64,000 nucleotides of DNA from Chitinophaga polysaccharea (GTDB taxonomy: Bacteria; Bacteroidota; Bacteroidia; Chitinophagales; Chitinophagaceae), in the NCBI RefSeq assembly GCF_902150045.1, contig NZ_CABFVU010000001.1, positions 682,001 to 746,000 on the forward strand, read 5' to 3'. The first letter of the stretch is position 1, and every line of letters starts with the position of its first letter. This document shows, piece by piece, positions 54,301 through 63,818 of the stretch. The notes below the pieces were generated by a model. That model saw nothing but the letters and a program-made list of their open reading frames with translations. It did no database searches and was not told where the DNA came from. The translations under genes and the position numbers were made by a program.

Positions 54301-55989
54301 ATGGATAATTATTCAATATCAGATAACTTCTCCCTCCTGTCCAAACTGATGGATATCCACGGAGAAAACAGCTTTAAAGCCAAATCCTTCGCCAGCGCAG
54401 CTTTCACCATCGAAAAACTGCCCAGCCCCCTCAAAGATATTCCCCGTGATGAGATATTCAGGATCAAAGGCATAGGCGAATCCACCGGGAAAAGTATCCT
54501 GGAAATGCTCGATACCCAGCAATGCTCACTTCTGAACCATTACATGGAAATTACCCCGGCCGGTATCCTCGAAATCATGAAGATCAAAGGCCTGGGCCCT
54601 AAAAAAATAGCCACCATCTGGAAAGAACTGGAAATAGAATCCATGGGTGAACTGCTCTACGCCTGTAATGAAAACCGCCTCATGCTCCTCAAAGGATTCG
54701 GCGCCAAAACACAGGAAAGCGTTCGCCAGAACATCGAATTCTATCTCTCCAACCGCCACCGCTTCCTCTTCGCAGAAGTAGCGGCTACCGGCCAGGAACT
54801 GGAAAAACAACTGCAACAGCTCATGGCACCCGCTGCTGTGTCGCTCACCGGCGCCTTCCGCCGCCAAAGTATTATCATCGATGAAATAGAACTGCTCATA
54901 GCAGCCCCGGTGGAGGTAGTACAACAACAACTATCCACCCTGCCCGGCTTTTCCCTCACCACTGCCAATGCCGGTAACCTGGTATGGCAACTGGATGAAA
55001 AACTGAAAGTGATCACCCACTGCTGCGATGCAGCCAGCTTTGCAGCTACCTTATTTAACACCACCGGCTCCCCTGCCTTTATCGATAAATTCAACGCGGC
55101 AGGCGGCGCTGCCTTCATCCACAATGCCATTTCTGAAGAAGCCATTTTCAGCGCGGCCGGAATGGACTACATACCACCGTTCCTACGGGAAGGCATCAAC
55201 GAATTAACACTGGCGCGCAACCATCAGCTGCCGGAAACCATCGTTTCTTCCGATATCAAAGGCATTATCCACTCGCACAGCAACTGGAGCGACGGCGAAT
55301 CCTCCCTGGAAGAAATGGCCATCGCGGCCAAAGCTCAGGGCTTCGAATACCTAGTGATCAGCGATCACTCCCGCACCGCTTTTTATGCGAATGGCCTGCA
55401 GATAGAACGGATCCTGGCCCAACATGCCGAGATCGATGAGCTGAATAAAAAACTGGCCCCATTCCGCATTTTTAAAAGCATAGAATCCGATATTCTCAAC
55501 GATGGCGCACTGGACTACCCGGACGAGATCCTGGCTAAATTTGACCTTGTAATTGCTTCTGTGCATTCCAATCTCAAAATGACAGAAGAAAAAGCAATGG
55601 CCAGGCTCCTGAAAGCCATCGAAAATCCATATACCACCATCCTCGGGCATATGACCGGCCGCCTGCTCCTGAGCCGCAATGGTTACCCCGTGGATCATAA
55701 GGCCATCATCGACGCATGCGCTGCCAACAATGTAGTGATAGAGCTCAATGCACATCCACGCCGCCTCGATATCGACTGGACCTGGCTGCATTATGCCCTG
55801 GAAAAAAAGGTGCTCATCTCCATAGATCCCGATGCCCACAGCATCCCGGGGTTCCAGGATATTAAGTATGGTACCCTCGCCGCACAGAAAGGAGGTATCA
55901 CAAAAGCAAACAATCTTAGCAGTTTCACTGTTGACATGCTCAATAACTACCTGCTGCAACGTAAGCAACAAAAAAATATCCTTCCATGA
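54301..55989 (+). CDS. PolX-like protein: degenerate DNA polymerase X plus intact PHP domain
   Basis: A 562-residue protein. Helix-hairpin-helix regions lie at about 50-145 (FRIKGIGESTGKSI, IKGLGPKKIATIW). The polymerase X nucleotidyltransferase part covers about 150-310 and the PHP phosphoesterase domain about 320-560. In the palm, GAFRR (184-188) is present. The two catalytic aspartates of the GDID motif are Glu195 and Glu197, and the third (VDLR in relatives) is Ile238. The PHP metal motifs look intact: HSHSNWSDG (H324, H326), ISDHS (D355, H356), ASVHSN, LNAHPRR and DPDAHS. A 3'-5' exonuclease or AP-endonuclease role through PHP is likely; polymerase activity is doubtful. The start at 54301 was preferred because an upstream frame runs through the terminator. 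Confidence 0.87.
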   Translation: MDNYSISDNFSLLSKLMDIHGENSFKAKSFASAAFTIEKLPSPLKDIPRDEIFRIKGIGESTGKSILEMLDTQQCSLLNHYMEITPAGILEIMKIKGLGPKKIATIWKELEIESMGELLYACNENRLMLLKGFGAKTQESVRQNIEFYLSNRHRFLFAEVAATGQELEKQLQQLMAPAAVSLTGAFRRQSIIIDEIELLIAAPVEVVQQQLSTLPGFSLTTANAGNLVWQLDEKLKVITHCCDAASFAATLFNTTGSPAFIDKFNAAGGAAFIHNAISEEAIFSAAGMDYIPPFLREGINELTLARNHQLPETIVSSDIKGIIHSHSNWSDGESSLEEMAIAAKAQGFEYLVISDHSRTAFYANGLQIERILAQHAEIDELNKKLAPFRIFKSIESDILNDGALDYPDEILAKFDLVIASVHSNLKMTEEKAMARLLKAIENPYTTILGHMTGRLLLSRNGYPVDHKAIIDACAANNVVIELNAHPRRLDIDWTWLHYALEKKVLISIDPDAHSIPGFQDIKYGTLAAQKGGITKANNLSSFTVDMLNNYLLQRKQQKNILP

Positions 55990-56690
55990 TGTTATTGGCA
56001 TTGGCCGTGGCCCCTGGTTTTGCTATCTGTCTTTTTATATACCTGGTAGACAAATACGACCGGGAGCCCACCAACCTGTTGGTAAAAAGCTTTTTGCTTG
56101 GTATGCTCTGCGTGGCACTGCCACTTACAGTACAGGGCCTCGCCGCTGAACTTGGCCTCCGCGAAAATAACGGCACTATACTGGGCACAGCCGCATTTGC
56201 TTATGGCGTGGTAGGCATCTCTGAAGAACTGGCTAAATTCCTGGTACTACTGCTGTTCGCCTATCCCAAAAAAGCATTCAATGAACCACTGGACGGGATC
56301 GTGTATGCCGTTATGATCGGGATGGGCTTTGCCACTCTGGAAAATATTGCCTACGTAGGCAGGTTCGGCGTGGGCACCGGTATTGCCCGCATGTTCCTTT
56401 CCGTGCCCGCCCACGGCGCCTTTGCCGTACTAATGGGTTACTACGCCGGCCTGGCTAAATTTATACCGCAAAAAAGCAGCGCGCTCCTGTTCAGAGCACT
56501 CCTCATCGCCGTTTTCTTTCACGGAACATTCGATTTCTTCCTTTTTCTCGGCAATAACATCTTTCTTATGTGCGCTTCTGTTATTACCCTTGTATTCGCA
56601 ATACGTCTTTCTGTCAAGGCTATACGAAAGGACAGCGCCCTCTCGAAAAAACTACATGAGGAACATTTTTTTGAACGGGACAACCAGTAA
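55986..56690 (+). CDS. PrsW-family intramembrane metalloprotease
   Basis: A 234-residue membrane protein with seven or eight hydrophobic segments. The family motifs are EExxK in GISEELAKFLVL near residue 80, ATLENIAYVG near 118, a conserved histidine in VPAHGAFAVLMGYY near 140, and FFHGTFDFFLF near 180. PrsW cleaves an anti-sigma factor in Bacillus; the target here is unknown, but the genome clearly uses many FecR-type anti-sigma factors. The start overlaps the PolX stop (ATGA). Confidence 0.88.
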   Translation: MMLLALAVAPGFAICLFIYLVDKYDREPTNLLVKSFLLGMLCVALPLTVQGLAAELGLRENNGTILGTAAFAYGVVGISEELAKFLVLLLFAYPKKAFNEPLDGIVYAVMIGMGFATLENIAYVGRFGVGTGIARMFLSVPAHGAFAVLMGYYAGLAKFIPQKSSALLFRALLIAVFFHGTFDFFLFLGNNIFLMCASVITLVFAIRLSVKAIRKDSALSKKLHEEHFFERDNQ

Positions 56691-56749
56691 CTCCCATTTC
56701 CGGCAGTAAGCTTTTAGTACCTTTGTTACAGGGCCTAAAAGCTACTGCT

Positions 56750-57388
56750 ATGAGATTCATTTATATTTACGATCCGCTGTGCGGCTGGTGCTATGGCTTT
56801 ACTCCTGTAGTACAACAACTACAGGAACGCAATAACGGGAACATGGAATTTGATATCCTCTCCGGGGGAATGATCACCGGCGATAACCGCCATCCCTTTT
56901 CTTCCATGAAGGCATATATCCTGCGGGAGCACACCAATGTGGAAAATATGACGGGCGCAAAATTCGGCGCAGCCTTCCTGGAAAAACTACTTCCTTCAGA
57001 AGAGATCATGGATTCCGAAAAACCAGGGATCGCGCTTACAGTCTTTAAACAATACCAGCCGGAAAACGCCATCACCTTTGCGCACGACATGCAGGTAGCG
57101 CTGAATTATAATGGCCAGAGCCTGAATAACGACAGTACCTACCGTTCGCTGATCAAAAAGTTCAGCCTGCCGGAAGATGAATTTATCAGCCGCCTGCATG
57201 ATGAAAATTACCGCTACGAAACCCAGCAGGAATTCCAGCTGATCCAGAACTGGGGCATCACCGGGTTCCCCGCTGCCATCCTGGACACGGGTAAACAATT
57301 GTACCTCTGCACCAGGGGATATGCACCCCTCGATCAACTGGAAAAAACCATAGAAAACATACTGAAAGAAAATAACAGCCTTCAATAA
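56750..57388 (+). CDS. DsbA/FrnE-family thioredoxin-fold protein
   Basis: A 212-residue protein without signal peptide, so cytosolic. The redox motif C11-G-W-C14 lies in IYIYDPLCGWCYGF, followed by the helical insertion of DsbA folds and the cis-proline region ITGFPAAIL near residue 173. It would act as a disulfide oxidoreductase or isomerase. TACCTTTG at 56718-56725 matches the -7 promoter consensus about 25 nt upstream, without a clear -33 box. The acetyltransferase gene follows after 2 nt. Confidence 0.86.
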   Translation: MRFIYIYDPLCGWCYGFTPVVQQLQERNNGNMEFDILSGGMITGDNRHPFSSMKAYILREHTNVENMTGAKFGAAFLEKLLPSEEIMDSEKPGIALTVFKQYQPENAITFAHDMQVALNYNGQSLNNDSTYRSLIKKFSLPEDEFISRLHDENYRYETQQEFQLIQNWGITGFPAAILDTGKQLYLCTRGYAPLDQLEKTIENILKENNSLQ

Positions 57389-57390
57389 TT

Positions 57391-57885
57391 ATGTACCACA
57401 TCAAAGCAGCTACCGTTAACGATATTCCTGTTATACAGGAACTCACAGAAAAGATTTGGCGACCTACCTATCAATCCATTCTTACACCGGAACAAATAGA
57501 ATACATGCTAGACATGATGTACAGCACAGCCTCCCTGAACAAACAGATCACGGAGCTTGGACATCAGTTCTTCATCCTGCTGGATGACAACGCGCCTATC
57601 GGTTTTGCCGCTTACGGCACTACAGATACAGCCGGCATTTTTAAACTGCATAAGATCTATCTTGATGGAAGCTACCAGGGAAAAGGAGTAGGCAAATTCC
57701 TGCTGCAACAGGTGGCAGACCAGGTGAAAGACCGCGGCGCCCATACGCTGGAACTCGATGTAAACCGCTTCAACAAAGCAAAATACTTCTACGAAAAACA
57801 GGGATTCAGCGTATTGAAAGAGAAGAAAACAGATATCGGCAACGGCTATATCATGGACGATTATGTGATGCGTAAACCACTATAA
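57391..57885 (+). CDS. GNAT-family N-acetyltransferase
   Basis: A 164-residue acetyltransferase. The acetyl-CoA-binding motif A is seen in LHKIYLDGSYQGKGVGKFLL (about residues 88-107), and motif B follows with ELDVNRFNKAKYFYEKQGF near 130. It transfers acetyl groups to an unknown amine, possibly a small molecule or protein N-terminus. It is co-transcribed with the DsbA-family gene, starting 2 nt after its stop. An imperfect hairpin at 57888-57912 and a strong one at 58018-58061 follow. Confidence 0.9.
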   Translation: MYHIKAATVNDIPVIQELTEKIWRPTYQSILTPEQIEYMLDMMYSTASLNKQITELGHQFFILLDDNAPIGFAAYGTTDTAGIFKLHKIYLDGSYQGKGVGKFLLQQVADQVKDRGAHTLELDVNRFNKAKYFYEKQGFSVLKEKKTDIGNGYIMDDYVMRKPL

Positions 57886-58017
57886 AAAAGCCCGGTAAGG
57901 AGATACCAGGCTATTCCCAAGTTAACCATTAAAAGACACAACTCTTTTTTAAAAAAAATAATGTTAATCTATTGTTATCTACGAGAACAGCTAATAAGCG
58001 GATTTATCCATATATAA

Positions 58018-58061
58018 AAAAGCGGCATCTTTTATATTCTAATATAAAAGATGCTGCTTTT
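58018..58061. terminator. Bidirectional hairpin between convergent genes
   Basis: A 21-bp stem (58018-58038 with 58041-58061, one G-T pair) with a 2-nt loop and flanking A/T runs, in the 268-nt gap between the acetyltransferase and the Calx-beta gene. Confidence 0.8.
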
Positions 58062-58072
58062 AAGTTTAATAT

Positions 58073-58105
58073 CAAAAAAAATCCCGCATAATTAAATATG
58101 CGGGA
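58073..58105 (-). terminator. Terminator of the Calx-beta gene
   Basis: On the minus strand a perfect 9-bp stem (58097-58105 with 58082-58090) with a 6-nt loop is followed by about eight T. Confidence 0.9.
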
Positions 58106-58153
58106 ATGTAGTGTGCCTGAAGCGCGTATATCGGTTATTGATCCAAGCCGTTG

Positions 58154-60637
58154 TTATTTGGCGGTAAGCACAGTGCCTTCATCGTTATCATCGTCGTGGA
58201 TAACAGCCACCGCCTTATGTAGCTTCAGCTCAGGTGAAATCTTCAATACTCCTGCGTTAGCTGCCGCTATAACATCGCGCAGTTTTACAGATACCAGCGC
58301 ATCCGTTTCCTTTACACGATCGTTTACCAGCGCCACCTGTATGTCGGTTTCACTGAAAGCGCAATCGCCGGTGATCTTTACCATGTCGCCGTTCATAATC
58401 ACATAGTCTTTACCGTAAGCAGCCGTACTGGAAGAGTCTACCCCGAAGAAAATATTGATATCACTTCCTGTGCAATTTGTTTGCACGCTCTGATCGGATG
58501 CTTTTACCAGTATACATTTAAACATACTTACCGGGGCGGTGGCAGACTCATTTGCATCAGTGAGTTTCACCAGGGTAATATAAGCAGCCTGATCCTGTAT
58601 GTATTGTGAAGCAGATATAGAAGTTACATCTCCATTATATCCAACCACCGCTTCATTCTCCGCTTTAATTTCACTTAACACCAGCACAATAGTTTCAGCC
58701 AGTTCAAACCGGTTATCGTCTTTTACCTTCACGCTCAGGCTGGCAGTGGTGGCGCCACTGTCAATCACAAAAGGCGCTTTGATACTGCTGATAAAATCAG
58801 CGCCGGGCAAAGCTGTTCCGTTACCGAACTTATAAGTTAATCTAACCGGTTTGGAAGTGGCATTGATCAGCGGGGTATTATCGCGTTTAAACAAACCCGC
58901 AGAAAATACTACATCAGTAGCCGGTTCTGCGCCGTTGTTGCCGCCAATGAATTTTACCATAGCCGGTTGATCCAAAATGGTTACCTCGCCCTTTGCCTTG
59001 GTGAGGTACAGCTCAGAAGCATCCAGTACTTCTACGTGGAAAGCTTCTTTACCTTCCAGCAGGTTATCGCTTTTAACAGGGATCTGGATAGATTTGGAAA
59101 TGATAGCGCCTGCGGCAAACTCGGAAGGCACAAAAGAGATGGTTCCTTCGGTTACATCAAAATCCGATGCACCGGCGCCACCTTTATGCGGGATGGTTTT
59201 ATAATGCACGTTAACGGGCGTACGAACACCGTTGCTTCTTAAAAAACCGGATAAGGTAATGGTCAGTGTAGCATTGGATAACCCATTCAATGGTTCGGAA
59301 ACGGCAATATCATTAATGGATACGCCATGACTGATCTTGATGATCCGGTTACCGTCTTCATCACCGCCGCCTGCTGCCAGGATCTCGCCGGAAGGGCTCA
59401 TCAGCAACGATGCCAATGTAGTTTTTGCATCGTATTTGCCCAGTTGTTTATCAAACATCATTTCACCGTCGGGGCTTAGCTTGATCATACGGTAGCCTTC
59501 TTTTGCCACTACGCAGATCTCATCATCTTCTGTGAGTAACAGGTGCTGGAACACAGAGCCCAGGTTTTTATCAATGGAAACAGTACCGTCAGGGAGCAGC
59601 TTCACGATCTTACCCGTGTTGTTGCTTACATTGCCACCGGCAGCTACAACTTTCCCGTTTTTGCCTACTTCCAGTGCATATAATGCGGCATCTGTTTCCC
59701 TGTTGAACAGCTCTGTACCATCCGGGCGCAGTTTCACAATACGGCCTTTGTCTTTCTCTTCTGCGCATGCAAAAATCTGCCCCAGGTCGTTCACCTTCAT
59801 GGCGTTGAACTTACCATCCGCCGTGCTGTACTCTTTATCAAATACTACTTGTCCTTCAGCGTTTACTTTAGCAATACGGCTGGCATTGCCGGTGCCATAA
59901 GCACCTCCGCCCATAGCCAGTACGGCGCCATCTTCCAGCAGTAACATCTTTTCAAATGTAGCGCCTGGTTTACCAAAGGAAAGCTCAAATTGTTTCTCTC
60001 CCTTTCCATCTACTTTTACCATATAAGCCTTTCCCTGTCCGTCACCCACATCGCCGCCTACAGCAACAATATTTTCATCTTCATCTATCAGCACATTGGT
60101 AAACACATTATGCGCGCCAAAACCCTTGTCGAATTCTACTTTACCATCGGGCGACATCTTCGTGATGCGTGCCTGTGCGGGCTTGCTGCCATCAACGCCC
60201 ACGGTAATGTAATTACCATGCCGGTCGGTAATCACCCTGGTAAAATAGCCACCCTGGCCGTTACCGATGCTTTTGTCAAATACTACTTCACCGGTGGCCG
60301 ATAGTTTTGTAATACGTGCATTGCCATAGGCAATGGTACCACCGCCTACTGCTACCAGTTCATTTTTGGGCAGCAGCAACAGGTCTTGGTACGCTACCAG
60401 GCCGCCTTTATTCAATTTGGCATTGTAAATAAGCGTGCCTGTGGCAGATAATTTAGTAATGCAACCATTATCTGTTCCACCCCCGATGGCAACAATAGCG
60501 TTGTTCTCCGCGATGGCCAGCTTCCTGTACTGGTTTTTGGGAGCGCTGAAACTCTTGTTGAACACAACAGGCATCTCCTGTGCGAAGGCTTGTGTGCCTA
60601 CCGCCAGTAATAGCATTAGTGAGGAAAATTTGTTCAT
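58154..60637 (-). CDS. Secreted beta-propeller-like protein with Calx-beta domains
   Basis: An 827-residue protein with a signal peptide (MNKFSSLMLLLAVGTQAFAQ). Residues about 22-440 form roughly ten repeats of about 40 residues built on a pattern like ARITKMSPDGKVEFDKGFG, similar to delta-60/propeller repeats. The C-terminal part (about 450-820) holds three Calx-beta-like units with acidic calcium-binding ends such as VKDDNRFELAETIVLVLSE. No type IX C-terminal sorting domain or lipobox was seen. It is the last gene of the T9SS-type cluster, 43 nt after the PorE-like gene. A surface or adhesion role is a guess. Confidence 0.78.
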   Translation of the reverse strand: MNKFSSLMLLLAVGTQAFAQEMPVVFNKSFSAPKNQYRKLAIAENNAIVAIGGGTDNGCITKLSATGTLIYNAKLNKGGLVAYQDLLLLPKNELVAVGGGTIAYGNARITKLSATGEVVFDKSIGNGQGGYFTRVITDRHGNYITVGVDGSKPAQARITKMSPDGKVEFDKGFGAHNVFTNVLIDEDENIVAVGGDVGDGQGKAYMVKVDGKGEKQFELSFGKPGATFEKMLLLEDGAVLAMGGGAYGTGNASRIAKVNAEGQVVFDKEYSTADGKFNAMKVNDLGQIFACAEEKDKGRIVKLRPDGTELFNRETDAALYALEVGKNGKVVAAGGNVSNNTGKIVKLLPDGTVSIDKNLGSVFQHLLLTEDDEICVVAKEGYRMIKLSPDGEMMFDKQLGKYDAKTTLASLLMSPSGEILAAGGGDEDGNRIIKISHGVSINDIAVSEPLNGLSNATLTITLSGFLRSNGVRTPVNVHYKTIPHKGGAGASDFDVTEGTISFVPSEFAAGAIISKSIQIPVKSDNLLEGKEAFHVEVLDASELYLTKAKGEVTILDQPAMVKFIGGNNGAEPATDVVFSAGLFKRDNTPLINATSKPVRLTYKFGNGTALPGADFISSIKAPFVIDSGATTASLSVKVKDDNRFELAETIVLVLSEIKAENEAVVGYNGDVTSISASQYIQDQAAYITLVKLTDANESATAPVSMFKCILVKASDQSVQTNCTGSDINIFFGVDSSSTAAYGKDYVIMNGDMVKITGDCAFSETDIQVALVNDRVKETDALVSVKLRDVIAAANAGVLKISPELKLHKAVAVIHDDDNDEGTVLTAK

Positions 60638-60680
60638 TTGTATTAGTTTGATATACGCTAAAAAATAACCGATAAATAGT

Positions 60681-62828
60681 TTATTGAATCCTGATCTCGC
60701 ACCTTCTGTTTACACCCAGCAGTTGTATAAAATAATCCCTGTTCTCTTCCAGCCTCAGATTCCCGGCCATCCATACCGGGCGGGTAGATCCGAAATAATT
60801 GATCTTTACTTTATCTGCCGCTACGCCCCTGCTGAGCAGGCATTCCTGGATATATACCGCACGGTTTTTTGAGAGCGACAGGTTATACCGCTCGGTGCCA
60901 ATAATATCCGTATGCCCGTTCACCAGTATGATCCGGTGAGGGTTAGCCTTCCATATTCTGAATATAGAATCCAGCTTACGCCATTCCTGGTCTTGTGGTA
61001 TAAAGGAATTCAGGTCATAATAGATCACGCCGGGCACTTTCCACAAGGCTTCCAGGGCCTTTACGGTGCTGTCTTTCATCAGCGTGTAACCGGTACCGTT
61101 AGGTATAGCGAAAGCTTTGCTTGCTTGTTGCCAGGGCACCATTGCCGGGTTACTGTAAGTTGTTCCGCCAATAGTTGCTGCCTGGGCAGCAGTAGTAACT
61201 GTAACCGTGGATGCTGTAGTGGTGGTACCGGGATGATCGTTTTGCCAGGGAATCATTTCGGGAGAACTGTCTGTAACTTCACTGGCATAGTCTGCCATGT
61301 TGCGCTCAGCACTAACGGTAACGGCTATAGCGGGAATGAGTTTTAACACGGCGCTATCCACCACCGGTTGTTGCACAGGGAGATTGTCGTATTCTCTGGT
61401 TCCTACTAAAGTCAGCTGACGGCGGCTATCCGTCTGGTTCATGGTATAAGGCACAGGGTCGTCTTCTTTTACTGGTTTGCCGGGATAAGGCAGATCCAGC
61501 TGTTTCAAAGGATTTTTCTTCAGGTTCAGCACATAAATGTGATCATTATCATGAGCTCCAGAACGGTCTGATGTAAAGTATAGTAACAATTTATTTTCAT
61601 CCAGCACAGGGTTCAGATCATCAAACTGTGTATTCACAGGATAGGGCAAATGTACGGTTCCTTCTTCCGGTTTTTTAATATTTATCATGAAGATGTCCAA
61701 TCCTCCAAACCCGCGAAGGCCATTAGAGGAAAAGAACAGCTTATCACCCACTACAAAAGGATACAGCTCATTTCCATTGGTATTTACCTGCGGCCCCAGG
61801 TTCACCGGCGTTTTCCACCGTTTGGCGGTTTTGTCCCAGTCGGCATAGTAAATATCCGTACCCCCCTGACCGCCAGGCATATCGGATGCAAAGTACAAAC
61901 GTTTACCATTCGGAGCAACTGACGGATGCAGGAAAGAATAAGTGTCCATATTCTTCACCAGCTTCACCGGCACCGGCTTACTCCACATATCATGCTCCTG
62001 CTGGTAAACAGCCGATAACAATTGTGTGCCGTTGTTATAATTAATATAGGAGTTCTTGTCGTTCTTTACATCGGTAAAACGGTTGGAAGTATAGATCACC
62101 TTTTGCCCGTTATCAAAAAAAGAGGCAGGTCCTACCTGTAACACACCACGCAGGCTGTTGTTAAAAGGCTCTACCCCATCTTCAGAGATCTGGTATAATC
62201 TGGAGTTGGTATAGAAAGATTGCTGTTCGTTTTTCCGGATGTCGTTGGAAAGAAATACAATATTATTACGGTATAAAGCGAGGCCATACTGGTAACCGGG
62301 TAAATTCAGGCGCAAACTGTCCACTTTCACATTCTCCATGGAATCACGGTTAAAGAAACTGTAATAGTTCACCAGGGACTCTTTCAGGTTGGTAAAGCGT
62401 GCATTGTTCTTATAGTTATTGGCATACACTGCACTGATCTCCTGCGCTTTCAATACCCTGCCGGTACGTTTCAGCAGATCAATGTAATTGGTTACATCTG
62501 TTACCAGTACATCTTTTCCTGGTTTATATAATAACTCGTCGCACAGGCTGATCGTTTTCTCAAACTGCCTGGTTTCAAAATACACCCGGGCTAACTGCAA
62601 CTTCGCACGGCGTAATATTTCCTCACTGCTGCCATTATTAATCACTTCATTACACAGTGAGATAGCTCTTTCATACTCCTGTCTTTTATAAAGCCGTTCG
62701 GCACGCTTTACCTTGGCCATACTGCCTACACCGCCCAGCTGCACGCGGTCCTTTACAAAGCTGCAGGAAACAAACAGGGGAATAATACCCAGGAAAAGTA
62801 TGAGGGAAGAGAATTTGTATTTTCGCAT
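60681..62828 (-). CDS. PorE-like OmpA-family lipoprotein (TPR, PD40 repeats, OmpA domain)
   Basis: A 715-residue lipoprotein (lipobox in IIPLFVSC). A TPR-like region (about residues 35-150, RLYKRQEYERAISLCNEVIN) is followed by WD40-like PD40 repeats (about 165-440, with RLYFASDMPGGQGGTDIYYA and LFFSSNGLRGFGGLDIFMI). A Thr-rich linker of about 120 residues and a peptidoglycan-binding OmpA domain (about 595-715, NGHTDIIGTERYNLSLSKNR) complete it. This order is that of PorE, a type IX secretion system component that anchors to peptidoglycan. The linker carries a duplicated motif (PEMIPWQN and PAMVPWQQ) in place of the usual regulatory-like domain. It lies next to the PorP/SprF-like gene. Confidence 0.85.
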   Translation of the reverse strand: MRKYKFSSLILFLGIIPLFVSCSFVKDRVQLGGVGSMAKVKRAERLYKRQEYERAISLCNEVINNGSSEEILRRAKLQLARVYFETRQFEKTISLCDELLYKPGKDVLVTDVTNYIDLLKRTGRVLKAQEISAVYANNYKNNARFTNLKESLVNYYSFFNRDSMENVKVDSLRLNLPGYQYGLALYRNNIVFLSNDIRKNEQQSFYTNSRLYQISEDGVEPFNNSLRGVLQVGPASFFDNGQKVIYTSNRFTDVKNDKNSYINYNNGTQLLSAVYQQEHDMWSKPVPVKLVKNMDTYSFLHPSVAPNGKRLYFASDMPGGQGGTDIYYADWDKTAKRWKTPVNLGPQVNTNGNELYPFVVGDKLFFSSNGLRGFGGLDIFMINIKKPEEGTVHLPYPVNTQFDDLNPVLDENKLLLYFTSDRSGAHDNDHIYVLNLKKNPLKQLDLPYPGKPVKEDDPVPYTMNQTDSRRQLTLVGTREYDNLPVQQPVVDSAVLKLIPAIAVTVSAERNMADYASEVTDSSPEMIPWQNDHPGTTTTASTVTVTTAAQAATIGGTTYSNPAMVPWQQASKAFAIPNGTGYTLMKDSTVKALEALWKVPGVIYYDLNSFIPQDQEWRKLDSIFRIWKANPHRIILVNGHTDIIGTERYNLSLSKNRAVYIQECLLSRGVAADKVKINYFGSTRPVWMAGNLRLEENRDYFIQLLGVNRRCEIRIQ

Positions 62829-62847
62829 ACCATTCTTGATTTTAAAT

Positions 62848-63762
62848 TTAGAAATAACGCGGCGCCACCACTTTCCACTTCGACCACGAGAAGCGGTAAT
62901 TGATCATCACTTCATGCGACACCGTTTGCGCGCCTTTCAGGTTCGACTGCATAGGCGTATCATAAGAATATCCTATCTGCAGGTTTTTGGTGGCCTGCAC
63001 CTGTATCAGTCCTGTCACTGTTTTCTCGGAACGCCAGGATGCGCCCAGCCACACTACATTCTTCAGGAGGATATTGGCATTCAGATCATACTGGAAACCT
63101 GCGCCCTTCACCTGCCGCAATAACACGTTTGGCTTCAGCTTTACATCATCATTAATATTCACCAGGTAACCTGTTTGGAGATAGTAGTGCGACTCCACCA
63201 CTACTTTATTCACACTGTTGCCAAGGTCGAAGCTCTTGAAAGTAGGTGACGACAACCCTATAAAGAAACGGTCTGTAAACAACATGAACCCAAAGCCTAC
63301 ATCTGTTTTCCAGTAACTCTGGTTCTGCGCAAAAACAGGATCGGTAGTGCTCAGTGAACTGTTGTCTTCCTTAAAATGAGACATACCGCCCTTCAGTCCC
63401 AGCGCCAGGTAAATTTTCTCACTCAGCTTCACCCGCTGGGAAACATTCAGGTTCACCGCCGTTTGCGAATTCACAGTAATCTTTTCATTCATCAGCGATA
63501 CGCCAAAACTGGTGTTGGTAGCCTTGATCGGCGTATAAAAGGAAGCGGTAGCTGTTTTTGGGGCGCCTTCCACTCCTACCCATTGGTTACGGCCCACTGC
63601 CGTGAGACTGGAAGATTCATCCATAGAAGGATAAGCCGGATTGATGATCATGCCGTTGAACATATACTGAGAGTACAGCGGTTCCTGCTGCGCAGCAACC
63701 TGCAGACAACAACACCAGCATAAGATAGTAATCCCTAAAGCTTTCATAAGGCGCTTTTTCAT
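62848..63762 (-). CDS. PorP/SprF-family type IX secretion outer-membrane protein
   Basis: A 304-residue outer-membrane beta-barrel protein with a signal peptide (LCWCCCLQVAAQ). QEPLYSQYMFNGMIINPAYP directly after the signal is the family hallmark, and beta-rich segments run to the C-terminus. PorP/SprF proteins anchor or deliver particular type IX substrates and are usually encoded just downstream of a large protein with a gliding-type C-terminal domain, exactly as here (63819-64000). The next gene is PorE-like, 19 nt away. Confidence 0.92.
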   Translation of the reverse strand: MKKRLMKALGITILCWCCCLQVAAQQEPLYSQYMFNGMIINPAYPSMDESSSLTAVGRNQWVGVEGAPKTATASFYTPIKATNTSFGVSLMNEKITVNSQTAVNLNVSQRVKLSEKIYLALGLKGGMSHFKEDNSSLSTTDPVFAQNQSYWKTDVGFGFMLFTDRFFIGLSSPTFKSFDLGNSVNKVVVESHYYLQTGYLVNINDDVKLKPNVLLRQVKGAGFQYDLNANILLKNVVWLGASWRSEKTVTGLIQVQATKNLQIGYSYDTPMQSNLKGAQTVSHEVMINYRFSWSKWKVVAPRYF

Positions 63763-63818
63763 AGGTATCAGCTTAATTATTTTTGTTCAGATACATCTGC
63801 TTCAAATTCGTATAACCC

